NCBI RefSeq assembly: GCF_000002995.4
Contig: NW_025062478.1
Span: 4,006,001-4,070,000 of the forward strand
Direction: 5' to 3'
Length of the DNA: 64,000 bases
DNA from: Brugia malayi
Taxonomy: Eukaryota > Nematoda > Chromadorea > Rhabditida > Onchocercidae
Shown one piece after another: positions 1-12,700 of this stretch; positions within the stretch are counted from its first letter, which is position 1, and every line of letters starts with the position of its first letter. The position numbers and the translations under genes were made by a program. The notes under the pieces are model-generated. The model did not search any database. It was not told the origin of the DNA and saw only the letters and a program-made list of their open reading frames with translations.

Positions 1-54
1 CTTGACAATTCTGGTAATATCTCCACACTCTGTTTCTCATAATTTCTGTTAGAG

Positions 55-2144
55 ATGTCAGTTATGTTGGATCATTATTTGGACAATTTATCGACACTTC
101 CTCGTGATTTGGCAAAGAATTTACAAGGGATTCGGAAGTATGATATGGAATGCCATAAGAGATCAGCCGAAATTGATCGAAAATTAAGAGTATTTGTAAA
201 GTCGTGTCAAAGAATGCCGAAGAATGCATCAGTCTCGTTTAATAAAGAAATTATGGTAATTTTTCTTTTTTTTTTTCTTTTGGTGAATCATTTTGTGGAA
301 ATCGTTCACTTCAAAAAATTGGATGGAAATGAATTTGAATCACGAAATATGAGGTGAATACGACCATGGTTGGAAGTATGAATATAATTAATGATGAAAT
401 GCTATTAAGGGAAGTATGCTTAACTGAGTAAACTTATTATAAACCATCTTGCTTAATTATTAGTACAATCTCTGTTTTCCTTGTACTAATCAACTTTTGG
501 TCAAGTAGTTCCTTTCCAGAGATCTTTACATGTAAATCAGCGGAGCGATACTGTTATCTTTTTTCGTGCCAGCAACGTCATTTACTTAGGATGGTGATTG
601 TTATTTTATTTCTCACATTCATTATATATTTAGCTGATCTGAATATAGAATTACTCAAAATTTACTTTCGGTCTCAGTCATAATATAGATGTATAGATTC
701 ATTTCTATTTCAAAAGTAGCTTGTCTCTAAATACAACTCATCGGACATCAATTTTTGCAGACTTTGTTTGCGGAAATCGAACGTTTATCAAATGAAAAGA
801 TTCGTTTGGCATCAGACACTTACGAACTTGTTGATAAACATATCAGACGTTTGGATAACGACTCAGTGAAACTTCAAGCTACAATACGACAAAAATATTT
901 GGATGCTGCAGCGGCAGCTGAGGCAAAGGCTAATAAAAGCGGCGGTAAATGTTAGAATGTCTGTTGTATGTATATATATTAAACTCTTGTAAACTAAACT
1001 CTATATACATATATTATATATAAGCCGTTTGTATAGGTAAGATTTCTGTGCTCAAATTTTTGCGTTTACGGTTATCTAACATAGTTGAAATTGTTGTTTT
1101 TTCAAAGGGCATTTTGTATTAAGTACTTTCATTTTTTATATCAACGTTGCCTTTTTCTTTATTTTCCTTTGCCAACCACTGTTTTTACCATATCATTGTA
1201 AAGTAGCGGAATAAAGTAGTATTCGCTTTCATGAGTAGTATTGGAGGTTTGACGGTAAAATAATTTCTTGCCGAAAAGGGTAATTCGAAAGGGCTAAAGG
1301 CTTCTGATTTAAAATTCAACATTAAATTCAGATGAAATGCTTGACCGGAAAAGAAAAACTATTGCGGGTCGTAAGGATAAGAAGAAATTAAAAGAGGATA
1401 GCTGGTCTCAAAAAAGTACAGGTATGTTGCAAAGTATGCTACTAGTATTATATCCAACACATCCATAAATATTTTTTATCTCGAAGTTTTACTGAATTTG
1501 TTGACAAATGTTGTATTGCTCATGCATTTCCCATTTCATAGTAGAAGTTTCACGCAAAAATTGTAATCGGAATCACAACTTCGTTCTCATTTTGTTTCTG
1601 AAGAATAAGATAACCAAAATAGAGTTTATGTCTTTATTTCATGATCTAGCACTCGATGTTTTTTGTAAATAAATAATCTTTCTACTTTATGTCAATTTCA
1701 AATATTCCACAAAATTTAAATTAGTTGGATGAGTTTTTGTTATATTTATCCTTGATATTCTTTTCCAGCTTCTGTCTCTGCGCCATTCCAGCCGTTTTTG
1801 GATGCACCGTCGGTTATGGAAATGCCCGTTGACCCGAATGAACCCACCTATTGCATCTGTCATCAGGTGATGATCTTCCAATTGAAAAAAGAAACCACTA
1901 AAAATTTAAGTCGATATTCTAATGTCATACTTTAAGATTTCTCACGGTTTTTGTTGCAAAAAAAAAAACTATTGGTTTGCAGGTTTCGCACGGTCAAATG
2001 ATAATGTGTGACAACAAACAGTGTCCTATAGAATGGTTTCATTTCCAGTGTGTTGGCCTTACAGAGGCACCAAAGGGAAAATGGTATTGTGAACGTTGCA
2101 GCGAGCAACGAAAAAAAAGGAATTCCTCTGGAAGTAATAAGTAA
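55..2144 (+). CDS. ING4/ING5-family PHD-finger protein
   Basis: Exons 55-255, 761-944, 1332-1421, 1769-1866 and 1983-2144 join in frame to give 244 residues, close to human ING4/ING5. The N-terminal ING coiled-coil domain fills about residues 5-120 and includes [14 protein letters not shown] lysine-rich linker (about 130-158) looks like a nuclear localisation signal. The C-terminal PHD finger (about 183-233) keeps all eight zinc ligands: C187, C189, C200, C205, H211, C214, C227 and C230. Y186, D201 and W209 sit where the family binds trimethyl-lysine 4 of histone H3. ING proteins target histone acetyltransferase complexes to active promoters; that role is inferred here. The stretch [15 protein letters not shown] is nearly identical to the ING4/5 signature. 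The start is the first ATG after a T-rich stretch ending in AG (52 or 54), a likely trans-splice acceptor. AATAAA at 2541 is a candidate poly(A) signal. Confidence 0.93.
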
Positions 2145-2938
2145 TTGTCACTCAGTTGCATTTGTTAATTCATCGCCCTCTTGGTGCATTTTAAACGAAA
2201 GGTCTCTTTGTTTAATCATGGCCTCCTGAAATTTTTTTGGGAGAAAAATATTTCCGAAATGTTAAAACATAAAATCACTGAGAATTTCCATGTTGCTAAA
2301 ATACTACGGTAACTACTATGAGTTACTTGCAGTGTCTTTCATAGCGAACTTCTTAGCTAGCTATATTTTAAGTGATAGAAGTTTGTAATATTGTGCAGTC
2401 ATTTCAGTAATTTGTTTGTACATTTTACTTTTCGACAAGGGACGGCTTATATTTCAATCACCGTTTTGTATTTTTGTATGCACATTCTTTACATTTTTGC
2501 CTTTTTATTTATTAGCTTGTAAATGACACTTCGATCTCAGAATAAAAACTGTACCTCAGAAACTTTTAAAAAACGTTAGAAATATATGCCAGCAAATCAA
2601 ATCGCGGATGTTGAAATCAAACGAAGTCCATAATCGAAACATTAGTAGCTATTATTGACTCCAAAAAAAGTACACTAATTTCTATAATAAACGAGATTTT
2701 TACATCACGAAGGAAAAGGAATAAAGTGATTTTACAATGTTAACTTCACCGAATAATAAAGCACTAAACAATGACAAAAAAGACGAAGGTAATATTTATA
2801 AGGTTGTGTTACAAAAGTATGTTCTTTATGATTATACATATTCACAAAGTTATAAAATGATGGTCAGATTCTCAGTCTGGTTATGCGTTATTTCACTGTT
2901 TATAAGAAATATTTGACAATGCTCTCTGCTCACTGTGC
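2145..2938. other. tail-to-tail intergenic region
   Basis: This stretch lies between the 3' ends of the ING gene (+) and the MEMO1 gene (-). It holds the presumed ING 3' UTR, with AATAAA at 2541. I see no ORF with coding character. Confidence 0.6.
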
Positions 2939-5900
2939 TCATTGCTCGAAATTCATTCGCTCATTCGGATTAATGAAAAGGGCACCTGCTGCATATGAAA
3001 CGGATGAATCGTTCAAGTTACGGCTCTGAAATTGTGTAATAAAAAATGAAAATTGCATAATCTCCAATACCAAATTTACTTCATGAATATTAGTATACCG
3101 AAGTTTTAAAAAGTGAAATATGCCTGTACGACACCAGCACACATTTCCACAACTAACAATCTAATTCTTAACGAATAACAATTCGATTTGGATCAATTCC
3201 CACTTTTCCTAAGACGACAACTTTGCTTACACTATGGATAACCACTTTTCTGACACATAGATCTTTGGTGGCTCTATTCGCAAGTTTCACGACATTGCAT
3301 GCAGAATATATACGGCACACTAAAATGTGAAACGAATATAAGCATCTCTATACCGATTCCTTCAATGATAGTCTAAACTATAAATGATGAAGAAACAGTT
3401 CACTTTTCAAGCAGTTCTTTAAATAGACAGAAGACATCTGGACAAATAATTCTTAAATTCTATGCAATGAAGTAGTCAGTACATGCATGCCTTATATATG
3501 GCCTTAAATTGGTTTCAGGTGAGATTTTATGTTTCCTAATAAACAAATACCTGATTAGACTGTGCATATTTAAGAAATATGAATTCCGCGAAATGATTGT
3601 TCATTTGACGGAAATATTCCGCTGCCTGAAAATACAATAGGAATCGCTCAATGTGTTCAGATTAAGTACAATATAACGATAGCAACAATATAATATAGAA
3701 ATGAATATTTTGAGATGCTTGAAAAAATCAAAGATGATTTGTTACCTTTTATTGTGAAAGACTACTATTCTTGATTAGATTATATTTTAATTTACTGATA
3801 ACGATTGCATTGAAATAATATGCTTACATGAAGTATAACGCTGATTGGATTTCTGCCACAGATTGTATTTTGTGTCCTTTTCAAATACTCGCCAAACACG
3901 GCTGGATTAAGACTAGAAATTGCGTCCATTCCCTGAAAACAGCCCAATGCATAACTTTTAAGACGTGCAAGCATATATCGACATTAAAATTACTAATTAT
4001 TTATATTTATAAGTGTACAGCATCAAAAATTCCAAGAATAACTTAACATTTCCGCAAATGCTACAAATATTCATTTCATGATAAGCACTCAAAAATACTT
4101 ATAAGCACAGATTACTATAATGAAATAACTAAAAATAAAGCAGAAATCACACCCTCTTCATATGCAAACACTATTCTTCCTGGGATCACACATAATTTAT
4201 TAATCACCACTTTTTTTTAATATTAAATATAAAAGTTAACATCAAAAAAGAGAATAGACAGCACCTGTTTGTCCATAGCAGCAATTTGTTCATATATTGG
4301 TACACCGGTGCTATTGTCGTATGGCATGAAATGGAATCGATTTCCTTTAAGCAAACATCAATCATCAATCAATAAATAAGTAGAAGGAGATGGAGCCATT
4401 TTATCTTACTTAGACTTCCAAATGTGTAATTTCTCAATCTGATTTTTTTATATAATGGAAATTTTAACTTATTTAGAATTCAGAAAAAAGAATCATTTTT
4501 AAACTATCATACCCCAATGACAGAAGTCGGAACTGACGACAAAAACTATCTTCGGATCTGACAGATACTTGCTAAATATTTTACCATAACTGGCTTGCTT
4601 TGAAGGTGAAAGTGATCCTACCAATACTGGTACAATGCTATAACTATTCATCGACTTCCTACAACAAAAAAGCTAATGCAGAAAGTCTCCGCATCCTTCC
4701 ATAATTTGATTCATTAAAAGGAACGAAACAACACTGTTTGCAAGTTTTCATTCAACAGCTTATTTATTCAGCCTTAGAATGAAACTGTTGTTTTGATCTA
4801 AAAAAAATATACTTTTCCATAATTTTTGCTATGTAAGGCAATTGCATTTCAATGCTATGTTCCGCTTCTTCACTACGCAAATCCATTAATGAAAAAGCTC
4901 CGGTTTCTTTCAGCTCCATATTTGCTGCAAAAGTTATAACGCCGCCAATATTAATATAAATATAGTATTATAGAGTCCCCTACAGTTTTAAGCTATACTA
5001 AGATTGTTATGAATTTTACTAAATGATTACAATGATACTAAGATCCAATTCAACCACAATATAGTCATGAACGACATGATCGATTTTCTTCAACTATTTC
5101 AGCACTCTCTTTCTATCATCAACACCACCACCATGCATACAATCCCCAAAAAACTGAATCAATTTCCATAAAGCTTAATAATTTGCAAAAAGTTTAACCA
5201 CTTCAATCATGTATGTTACCAATCAATAATCAGTCGATAACTGACCACATAAACAAATGTATCAATCTAACAGGGTTTATTTTCCCTCATGATCGATATA
5301 TTAATGATAATATGTGAAAGAATTGGGAAAAAGAATACTTCGTTGATCGATCTGAAGGTCACCTATAGGTGTACGATAACGCGAACAGGTTGATAATGCA
5401 CAAGTATCCAACGACATTACGTGTGATGGTCCCAATACGAATATAATACTACTGTAACAGTTATACGAAATAATGCATAGATTCCAGAAAAAAATAAGTT
5501 TTTAAAACAATTACTTAGCAGAAAGATTACAGTCAGTGCATAAGAAATGCAAAATTCTGTGACTGATTTGTTCCTCTTATTGAATTCCATGATTATAGAA
5601 TCTATTTAGCTACCTATTACCGATATGATGCTTAAGAAAATAACATGACAGCATACAGAAAGTAAGAAAGATTGATTCAGATACGGTTCACTTCTTGCAT
5701 GTTGCCCTATTGTAAAGTTACACTTCAAGTCCTTAAAATAAGTAATAAATGATGAACTGACCAATCGCATGATTTCACCAGTTGTAAACAAGTGACACTT
5801 TATAAAAGGCAAGTTAGTAAACAAACTGATTAAACAATTTAGAAATCGGTTACATGTAATTTTCAACCTGATCAATTATAAAGTTAAAGCAATCTAGTAG

Positions 5901-6737
5901 GTAAAGTAGAATTTTCACTCACACAGTTTCGGGAATAATTTGCTTGAAGGCAAAAGCTGCAACCCTGCCGCTATATGAATAACCAGCATGCCTGAAAAAG
6001 AGCACTAATTGTCAGAAATACATTGGGAATATAGAAAGCTTCGAACCTGCCCATTTGTTTTATTCCAATCTCGAAAATTTCCTTCTTCATATTTTCCCTT
6101 TCATTTCACTTGCTCTTACCAACCTTTCACTTATTCAGCAATACTAGAAGGAATGAATTAGATATGATGGAAAGGAGATGTTGAAATTAAAAACTTAATC
6201 ATACTTGAAGCCGTGATCGAAAAATGACTTCGCTGCTATTAATCCATACTGGTGCTATCCTTTAGCGTATTACTAACGTTATCATCCTGTATGAATAATT
6301 GATACCAAAATTAGTGATATCCATAAATAACCTGGCTAGCAAAACTTAACCTAATTAATCTAGTGGAAGCAAAAATTGTTAATTTAAAATGTGCAATGTT
6401 TAACTTTTCACCGTCGTGAAACGACAGCACATACTTACGGTGAAATAATAGCACGAGCTGACTGAGGATGACGTGAACCGGCAGCACTGAGCCATTCTGT
6501 TAGTTCACGATGGAGTTTTCTTGGATCATCTGTATACCTAATAAAGAATAAAGTAGTACTATATAAAAAAAATACAATAATTTCAACTCTTAAAAGATAT
6601 AAGTGAAGTATGAAACAACAAGGGTTCACGTTATTTTGCTACATCACATTATGCTTATTAGATATAAAAAATGAAAACAAAACAAACCAGGATCCAGCAT
6701 GGGATGCATTTCTTACAGCACAACCAACGGAAGTCAT
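2939..6737 (-). CDS. MEMO1: MEMO1 homolog (MEMO family)
   Basis: Ten exons on the minus strand join in frame: 6688-6737, 6439-6537, 5923-5991, 5339-5451, 4813-4924, 4513-4658, 4265-4344, 3828-3932, 3551-3625 and 2939-3025. They give 311 residues, against 297 in human MEMO1. Family blocks appear in order: NASHAGSW near the start, [15 protein letters not shown] (H51), FVLGPSH (H83), [29 protein letters not shown] (D192, H195), NTICGRNPI (C248) and [12 protein letters not shown] at the end. H51, H83 and C248 correspond to the conserved metal-binding residues of MEMO1. The family is related in fold to non-haem iron dioxygenases and acts in ErbB2-linked motility and, in worms, in redox signalling. 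That function is inferred by homology. The start ATG was chosen because the next residues align with the family N-terminus. Confidence 0.95.
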
Positions 6738-7431
6738 TCTTTCAAATGAAACAGTTTTGACGTATTCTAATGCTGTAAATAAATAATAATTAGATGTGTT
6801 TATGTGACAAAACATTACCTAAAACACAATGAAATCATAAATTTGCATTTGAAAAATATCACATTAAATTTGCTTGATGGAAATTTTCTTACTGATTAAT
6901 ATGCAACAAATATTACTTAGTCTCTAATAAAATCAATAAAACATGAAAAGTGAGGACAAATAAATGAATGAAAACATAAAGTAAATTGCAAAAATCTAAA
7001 AAAAAAATATTCCTATATATTCCCTGTTGCTCATCTTTTATTTAATCTAACCTTTGAACTCATCGAATAACTTTTACTTTGTTTATTTGCTTAAATGAGT
7101 AACAATATTTCACGCTATGCAGAATATAATGAACCGACCAAATTGGCCACGCAATGAAAAGTTTTAGCATAGAAATGACATTAGTGAGATGAGTGTCAGA
7201 GAGAAATAGTGTTGTAGAGGATGATAGAAATATTTGTTATTGTCAGAGAGCAATAGAGGGAACAGAAGTGTTGCATTCCATATTCTTCCCGCGGTGGTGA
7301 TTTTTCCTTACGGTTGTTCTTCTGGTGTTTTTCTGTAGTGTTCTTTGTTTTTATTCTTTGGGTAATTGATTTCGAGTTTTGCTTACTTTCACTTACAAAG
7401 TTTTACTAGAAATTAGATTAAAAGCAGAATT
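6738..7431. promoter_or_regulatory. head-to-head intergenic region, possible shared promoter
   Basis: These 694 bases separate the divergent start codons of MEMO1 (-) and the acidic ORF pair (+). There is no coding frame. The part from about 7180 to 7320 is G-richer than its surroundings and contains two similar pieces, GTCAGAGAGAAATAG and GTCAGAGAGCAATAG, about 50 bases apart. A bidirectional promoter is an inference from the layout. Confidence 0.4.
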
Positions 7432-7929
7432 ATGACACGAAAAAGAAGGATTGTTGTATCAGATGATCAAACTATGCTGCCAAGAAGTGATAATATGATA
7501 GTAAAAAGTGTCGATCATATGATCTTAAAAGGAGGGAATGGTGTGATAAAAGATAAAGATGAGGAAATGGAACAATTGGATGAAGCTATGATAGTAGCAG
7601 ATAACGAGTTGGCATCAATTAATGATGGTAATGATATGTTATCATCAGTAGATGGAAATATGACAGATACAAATGATATGTTATTAGCTAGACGAGCAAA
7701 AAAACCAATAGAAGAAATTGTAGCATTAAGTGATTGTGAAATGGAAGAGAATAATGAACCAATGATAATATTATCGAAAAATAGTAGTGATATGATACCA
7801 ATGGATATAGCCATATTATCAGTAGACGAAGATGGAATATCAGTAAATGAAGTTGTTGGATTATTGGAAAGAAATGATAAGCAAAATGAATGTCCAAGCA
7901 AAGATGGACTAATGATAGTAATGAATTAG
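7432..7929 (+). CDS. acidic Met/Asp/Ile-rich ORF, first half
   Basis: An uninterrupted 165-residue frame from an ATG preceded by an AT-rich leader. After a short basic start (MTRKRRIVVSDDQ) the protein is rich in Asp, Glu, Asn, Met and Ile, with loosely repeated blocks such as LDEAMIVADNE and NDMLSSVDGN. I recognise no family, signal peptide or membrane segment. It ends in three consecutive stops, TAG TGA TAA (7927-7935). The ORF that follows at 7943 has the same composition and the same DEAM motif in another frame, so the two may be one gene split by a frameshift, one gene joined by an unseen splice, or a decaying pseudogene. Biased composition also opens a 128-residue antisense frame (7515-7901), so coding status is moderate. 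Confidence 0.5.
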   Translation: MTRKRRIVVSDDQTMLPRSDNMIVKSVDHMILKGGNGVIKDKDEEMEQLDEAMIVADNELASINDGNDMLSSVDGNMTDTNDMLLARRAKKPIEEIVALSDCEMEENNEPMIILSKNSSDMIPMDIAILSVDEDGISVNEVVGLLERNDKQNECPSKDGLMIVMN

Positions 7930-7942
7930 TGATAAGATAGGA

Positions 7943-8281
7943 ATGGATGAAGTAGCATCTATAGATGAAGCAATGTTAGTGGATGGACCATTGCAATCAA
8001 TGGATAAAATTATGATATCAGAAAGTACAATTATGGAATTGGATGATCAGATTGTGATATCGAAAGGTGATGATGCATTAATGGAAATGGATAAAATTAT
8101 ATCACCAAACGAGAAAGTAATAAAAGTGGAAAATCAAATTATTATCTCAAGTGATGATGTGATGGAAGTAAAAGTTGATTCGATAGGATCAATCAGTGCA
8201 AAACTATCAGCAATAGATGAACCGATGACGTCAGTTGATGAAAATGAACAAAATGTTTGTTCTATTAGCATCAAACAATAA
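7943..8281 (+). CDS. acidic Met/Asp/Ile-rich ORF, second half
   Basis: A 112-residue frame starting 13 bases after the first stop of the preceding ORF, in a different frame. It opens MDEVASIDEAMLVDG and continues with acidic, Met- and Ile-rich blocks (MDKIMISES, IVISKGDDALMEMDK, IIISSDDVMEVK). The close likeness to the upstream ORF suggests a common origin, either as two parts of one reading frame or as a duplication. No domain is recognisable. A separate translation start this close to the upstream stop would be unusual for a nematode mRNA, so expression as an independent protein is doubtful. Confidence 0.4.
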   Translation: MDEVASIDEAMLVDGPLQSMDKIMISESTIMELDDQIVISKGDDALMEMDKIISPNEKVIKVENQIIISSDDVMEVKVDSIGSISAKLSAIDEPMTSVDENEQNVCSISIKQ

Positions 8282-9764
8282 CTTTGTAGTATCAACAATG
8301 GAAAACAAACAGTAGTTCAGGAAGTTTTCATAATATTAAATTTTTGTTCTATAATTCAGGGAGTTTTCATAATTTAAATTTTTATTTCAACTAAATTATT
8401 TCGCATTTTTTAAGGCTAAAGTTTATTGATTGAATTATTGCCAAATTCAAAGTTGCAAATTTAGCATTAATTATTATAATCTTTGTCGTTTTTTTTTTTC
8501 CGAAATTGAAAATAGTTTGTATTAATTTACTAAAGAATGTTGATCATGTTAGTAGATTCTAGAAAATTAAAAAAAAAAATTAACAAAATAATTTTTTAGA
8601 GTAATAGCAAACAATAAATTACTTACTGCTTTTAATGATCTCTTCAGAAAAAAAGAGGGAAAAAAACCTAAATTAACTGCGATCACATATGATCAAACAC
8701 TAAACTTTATTCTTTAAAAAAATTTATGCGTCCTTTTTTCCATAATTTAATTTTCTGTACTTTTAAAAATATTATATATTTCTTCTAAACTTTTATCATT
8801 TTTTTCATCTTTCTCCTTCTTCTCTTTTTCTCCTTTTCTAAACAGGCTCTTCTTTTCTTACAAAAGTAACACAACCAGTTCTAACAATGATTACAACAAT
8901 TACTACTACTTCTACTTTTACTTCAATTACTACTTTTACTGGTAAATATTGTGTACATAAAAAGGAGAGAACAACAAATATAATATATTGTATTAATATT
9001 GTAAAAACTGGAAATTTTTGGAAATGGATGTTTTCAAATTCTCCACTAATTAAGACGAAATGTAAAGAAAGAAAGAGAAGGAGAAGAAGTTGTAGAAATT
9101 GATGGATTTATTGATTGATTGATTGAAAACAATCAGCAAAATACTGGTTTTATCAAATAAATATCCTTTTCAACAAATATCCATATGCTTAACATTTCTT
9201 TCTTCTCTAAAATTCTTCATCATTTATTATTTAGATATTTTCTAGAGGAAAAAAAAAACTTTTTCTTTTTTTAAACAATAAAAATAAAAAAAATTTCCTT
9301 GCATATATATATATGTCATCTATTTCTATCAACTTTTCACAATGATATTATTTTAATATTATTTTAATGTTGTTTTCGTTCTTTTAAGTATTATCATAAA
9401 TTTAATCTGTTATCTGTTCGCTATTATTATTTCAAACAAATTTTTGAAAATGAAAAAAATTATATTTTAACTACCATTCATTTATGTTGCTTTTTTTTTC
9501 CTTTTTCTTTCGATATTATTAAATAATTTAACAAACAGTAGGTGAACAAATCTATTTTCATCTTTTTACTACTAAATATTATTTCATTGATGGATGATAT
9601 TCCCTCTCTCTCTTTGTTTCTTTCTTTTCTCTCCTTTTTCTTTCTTCTTTTTGCAGGAAAAAATGGTTACTTTCTTATTTGGCTATATTATTATTTCTCT
9701 GACAATTATTATACTTTATAACTAATCAAAATGGTGATTTGATAATGGATAACATAAACGAGCA
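8282..9764. other. AT-rich intergenic region with candidate 5' leader
   Basis: Mostly T-rich, low-complexity sequence with many homopolymer runs. A threonine-rich frame at 8887-9102 looks like a composition artefact. The strongest signal is a long pyrimidine tract (about 9601-9650) ending in TTTTTGCAG at 9656, a good trans- or cis-splice acceptor for the downstream gene. Confidence 0.5.
9657..9725 (+). promoter_or_regulatory. candidate spliced leader acceptor and upstream ORF
   Basis: After the acceptor AG at 9655-9656, an ATG at 9663 opens a 20-codon hydrophobic ORF that stops at 9725, 39 bases before the start codon at 9765. If the mRNA begins at 9657, this short ORF would lie in its 5' UTR and could dampen translation. 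I cannot tell whether the acceptor is used for trans-splicing. Confidence 0.35.
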
Positions 9765-12700
9765 ATGACTGTAGCAACAGCAATTTTTTCATCAAAGGTA
9801 ATTCTTATTTTGATACTTCATCATAATACTTTGTATATTTTCGAAATAATTAGTTAGGAATACATTAACTGATTGAGAATATATTTTGAAGGCAATTAAT
9901 CATAGATATATTTTAAAAATAATTAATTGGAGAAATATTTTGGAAATAATTGATTAGAAATATTATTAAGTAAATAATCTTAAATTTGATACTTAGGAAA
10001 ATCATTGATTTTTTAATGTAAGGGAAATTATAGTATTTATAAGCGATAGGTGTTTTTTATGCAGTAATTATGAATAGATTACAATTCCTAATTAACAATG
10101 CTACAACAATTAATATTTGCAGTTGTTATTTTGGTCTGTAATAATTTTATTAGATTCTAATTGGAATGCTATCAATTCATCTTCTTCGTCATCCTCATGG
10201 TTACATCACAATGATAGCAATTTGCATTTTTATAGCCAACCAACAAATTCAAGTAAGTGAAACTTGAATATGTGAATCAAGTAGAATTTATTTTTAAAAT
10301 TTTGAAATGAAAATTGAAAGAATTACATCAGTTAGATTAATTCGGCACTAATTCGTTAACTGTTTGTGATATTTGTAGCTACGTTGATTTCAAACACTAA
10401 TTATATGTTTCCTAAATTCTTTTTGGAAAAAAAAAGTACTTAAGGAGTTTCTGAAATTTTTTAAATGATATTTAAATGTTAAATTTCATTTTCAAAATTT
10501 ATTCGTACATATTTCGTATTACTTCAAATTTTTATTTCTTTATTAAAAATTATAAAGCACTTCGGTACAAAATGTAACTCTATTTAAATGACTTTATATT
10601 TATTTTGAAATAATCATCGACAGATTTTTCACATGATGGATTTCGAGGGGACGTTACAAGTAGTGAAGAAATTACTTCCAAAAATGCTGAAAAGGTATTA
10701 TGCTTTTTGCTAATATACAGATATTGATCGATTGATTTTAAGATACTTACCTTTTATTGAATTTATTTTGAGCTACAAATACTTTATAAAATAATTATTC
10801 TGAAATTTTCAACTTACATAAGGATCATATGTCTCTTTTACACTGATGATGAATTAATAACAAATGTTTTCGATAACAATACGGATGAAATTGGTCTAAA
10901 AGTTAATAAATCATTCTTCGTAATATAAATCATAGCTTTGTACTGTTTATATGAGAATTTTTTTTTCTTTTTTGAATTTAGAAACAGTTGAAATTATTTT
11001 TTTTTTTTTTTTTTTTTTAATTTAAAATTCCATCAATTTAACCAATAATTGATTTCAAGGAGATTAGTGACGACGATCAACGCTATGATGAAGTTGAACA
11101 ACTGATTATTCCATCAGTTGAAAATTCCACAAAATCAAAAAGGTCACGAATAATTTATCATTTCTACAAGTTTAATTATTTATGTAAAATGTTAAATTTT
11201 TAAATTTGCTTTGTCAAAATCACAATTATGTAAACAATTGAAGTAAACAAAAACAAAAAAAAGAAATGAATAGTTTTGAACATAAAATACAAATTTTAAA
11301 TCAAATTCAATGTATAATCAAGAAAATGAGTTAATCAGGAATTATATATACTGAAATGGAAAAAGCATAAACCATAAAATTTCAAAGGTAAATTAATCAT
11401 TTCGATAGCTAATCTTAAAATTTTTATATTTAACTTCTGTTACTACTTTTGTTCTAGACGGATATTGAAGAATGCGAAACGATGCATTCGATATAATGAA
11501 AAATATCTTTATCAATTGTTGGAGCGATCAGGAATGTTTAACCAATGGTTTATGGCAAATAATCCGGAGGAAGCGGGGCATAATTTTGCTCGTTTTCATA
11601 AAAGTTTTTTCAAAACCAATTTTGATTATTTTGATCAACCTCAGGATGATAGTTTGCCTTCTGATATTGAGGTTAGTGTATTAATTAATATAATTAATTA
11701 TATTTATATAGCTTATATCAATATATTAATTGAAAAATTGGTCCTATTAGTTTCGTTCCTATTTTTTCGATCTCATTCAACTTCCTCCTTTCTCTTCATT
11801 TTTCCTTCTGTTTTCTTTTCCTTTCCTTCTCTTTTCTCTTTGTTTCAAAGATACGATATTAAAAGAAATTTTTTTCTTATGAGTAAAATATTGGAAATAT
11901 TTTTTTTTAATTTAATCTATAAACAATGATTAATGAATGTTTAAGTACTCTTTTCTTCTATCTAGTTTTAAATGGATCACTCTGATCATATCATTTAATT
12001 ATTAAAGTTGTAACTGTGAAATATCGTATTCAATTAAATAATTTCAGGATATCAATATATCATTTAATTGTGATGATTTGTGTCAGAGTATAATTTGGAA
12101 ATTAGATGAAGCACTTGAAAAGGAGAAAAATGATACACTTTTATTAAATGTATCATTTTTGGATGATGCTCAACCACGTGTAATCAATGATGGTTCAACG
12201 AAATCAGCATTAACTAATTGTCAGTTAGGTAAGCGTTTAATTAAGTAAAAGCATTTGAATTTTTCAATCCGATATAAAATGGATGAAGGAAAACTCCTTT
12301 CTTATGAAATATTAATCAAATGATATTGATAAACTTATCAGTTATATATTTATCTTTTAATTAATTGTTACTACTTACCTCTGTAAACGGAAAGACAAAA
12401 ATAATCTTACGGAAATGAAGATTAAAAAAAGTAAAAAGGAAAAAAATTGGAAATTCTAGATTTGACGCATATACTTTGAAAGATTTTTTGTTTTTCTAAA
12501 TGTAATTAATTTTTTACTGACAATTTCGAACACAGACATTTTTAAAATTAAAATTTATTACCAGCCTAATCTGTCACATTTTTATATCATTTTGAAATCT
12601 TTAAAATTTATTTTCAAGAATCACTCTGAGTAATAGCTGATGTGTTTAATATGCCAGATATTAAGCTAAACAATTAGCAATTAATTTTTCATCATCTCTT

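Noticed and set aside
1687..1881. 64-codon frame antisense to ING exon 4
   Set aside because: Shadow of a real exon on the other strand.
8887..9102. Threonine-rich 71-codon frame
   Set aside because: Simple ACT-type composition, no splice signals in phase with neighbours and no domain.
10801..10915. Possible additional exon of the ligand gene after ACATAAG at 10822
   Set aside because: In the phase needed it meets a stop after seven codons.
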